From the NCBI GenBank assembly GCA_963971305.1, contig OZ020309.1, forward strand, positions 18,779,001 through 18,843,000: a DNA stretch of 64,000 nt. The letters are read 5' to 3'. Positions 63,614 through 64,000 of the stretch are shown in pieces. Each line of letters begins with the position of its first letter. Position 1 is the stretch's first letter. The translations under genes and the position numbers were made by a program. This DNA comes from Arcuatula senhousia (Eukaryota > Mollusca > Bivalvia > Mytilida > Mytilidae). Below the pieces are notes generated by a model. It had not been told where the DNA came from, ran no database searches, and saw only the letters and a program-made list of their open reading frames with translations.

Positions 63614-64000
63614 GGGAATCATTGAAGCATGACCATAGTTGGGTCCCCCTTTTTTCGAAATTTCTGGATCCCTTTGGTACTGAAAAGCTTATTTGATGAT
63701 GGCTGGTATCTATGCATTTTAGGGGTTAATTTCAGGAAAGTATGTTGCAAGTTCATTAGGAAGAATTACAAATTACACTCTTAGAAACTTCCTTGTTGGG
63801 ACATAAAAAGTAAAATTCTCACACAGGATAAAGAAATACTGTAAACTTAAAATTTTGTGCATGCAGGTTACTTTTGCTTAATTCATGATTACAAAATATC
63901 TGCAAATTTACCCCCAAGCTAATAGTTTATTCTTTAAGCATGAAATAGAAATTATCCAAAAAGTCAGGAATCTATCACCTACACAAATGCACAAAAGGTT
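63614..64000 (+). other. AHR intron 7 continuing past the window
   Basis: AT-rich intron sequence; no further AHR exon and no repeat that I recognise. Confidence 0.6.

Overview
The window is AT-rich eukaryotic DNA, most likely from a bivalve mollusc and probably a mussel of the Mytilus type. The evidence is the molluscan-looking dispersed repeats (for example the CCTGACTTGGTACAGGCATT and GACGCGCCTTTCGTC motifs, which I recall from Mytilus sequence but could not search), long introns crowded with small transposons, and the protein sequence of the only recognisable host gene.

That gene is a plus-strand aryl hydrocarbon receptor (AHR), a bHLH-PAS transcription factor. Seven coding exons can be placed with matching splice phases: 4260-4297 (basic N-terminus), 28102-28289 (bHLH), 57987-58090 (linker), 58545-58634, 61237-61372 and 62388-62461 (PAS-A), and 63129-63319 (end of PAS-A into the start of PAS-B). 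They give an open frame of 273 residues plus 2 nt. The gene runs off the right edge, so most of PAS-B and the transactivation region are missing. Introns 1 and 2 are about 23.8 kb and 29.7 kb; introns 3 to 6 are 0.45 to 2.6 kb.

Layout: 1-3.7 kb is upstream DNA with repeats. About 3.7-4.26 kb is a CpG-richer candidate promoter with one dioxin-response-element-like site. Introns 1 and 2 hold many non-autonomous DNA transposons, one LINE 3' end, a 31-bp minisatellite of about 1 kb, and families of repeats that start with a hairpin. I see no second host gene, tRNA or rRNA.

The most unusual signal is in the PAS-A part of AHR. Three consecutive exons (3, 4 and 5) each have a local partial duplicate. 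Exon 3 has an about 86% identical copy 157 bp upstream, with no stop and phase-compatible potential splice sites. The end of exon 4, including its splice donor, is the first unit of a four-unit 45-bp tandem array that stays open for two more units. Exon 5 has a decayed copy of its 3' end 156 bp downstream. A second notable signal is a set of hairpin-headed repeats. Two of the families also have a subterminal inverted copy of the 5' arm followed by a 3' stem-loop, an architecture like Helentron-derived (HINE/DINE-1-type) elements.
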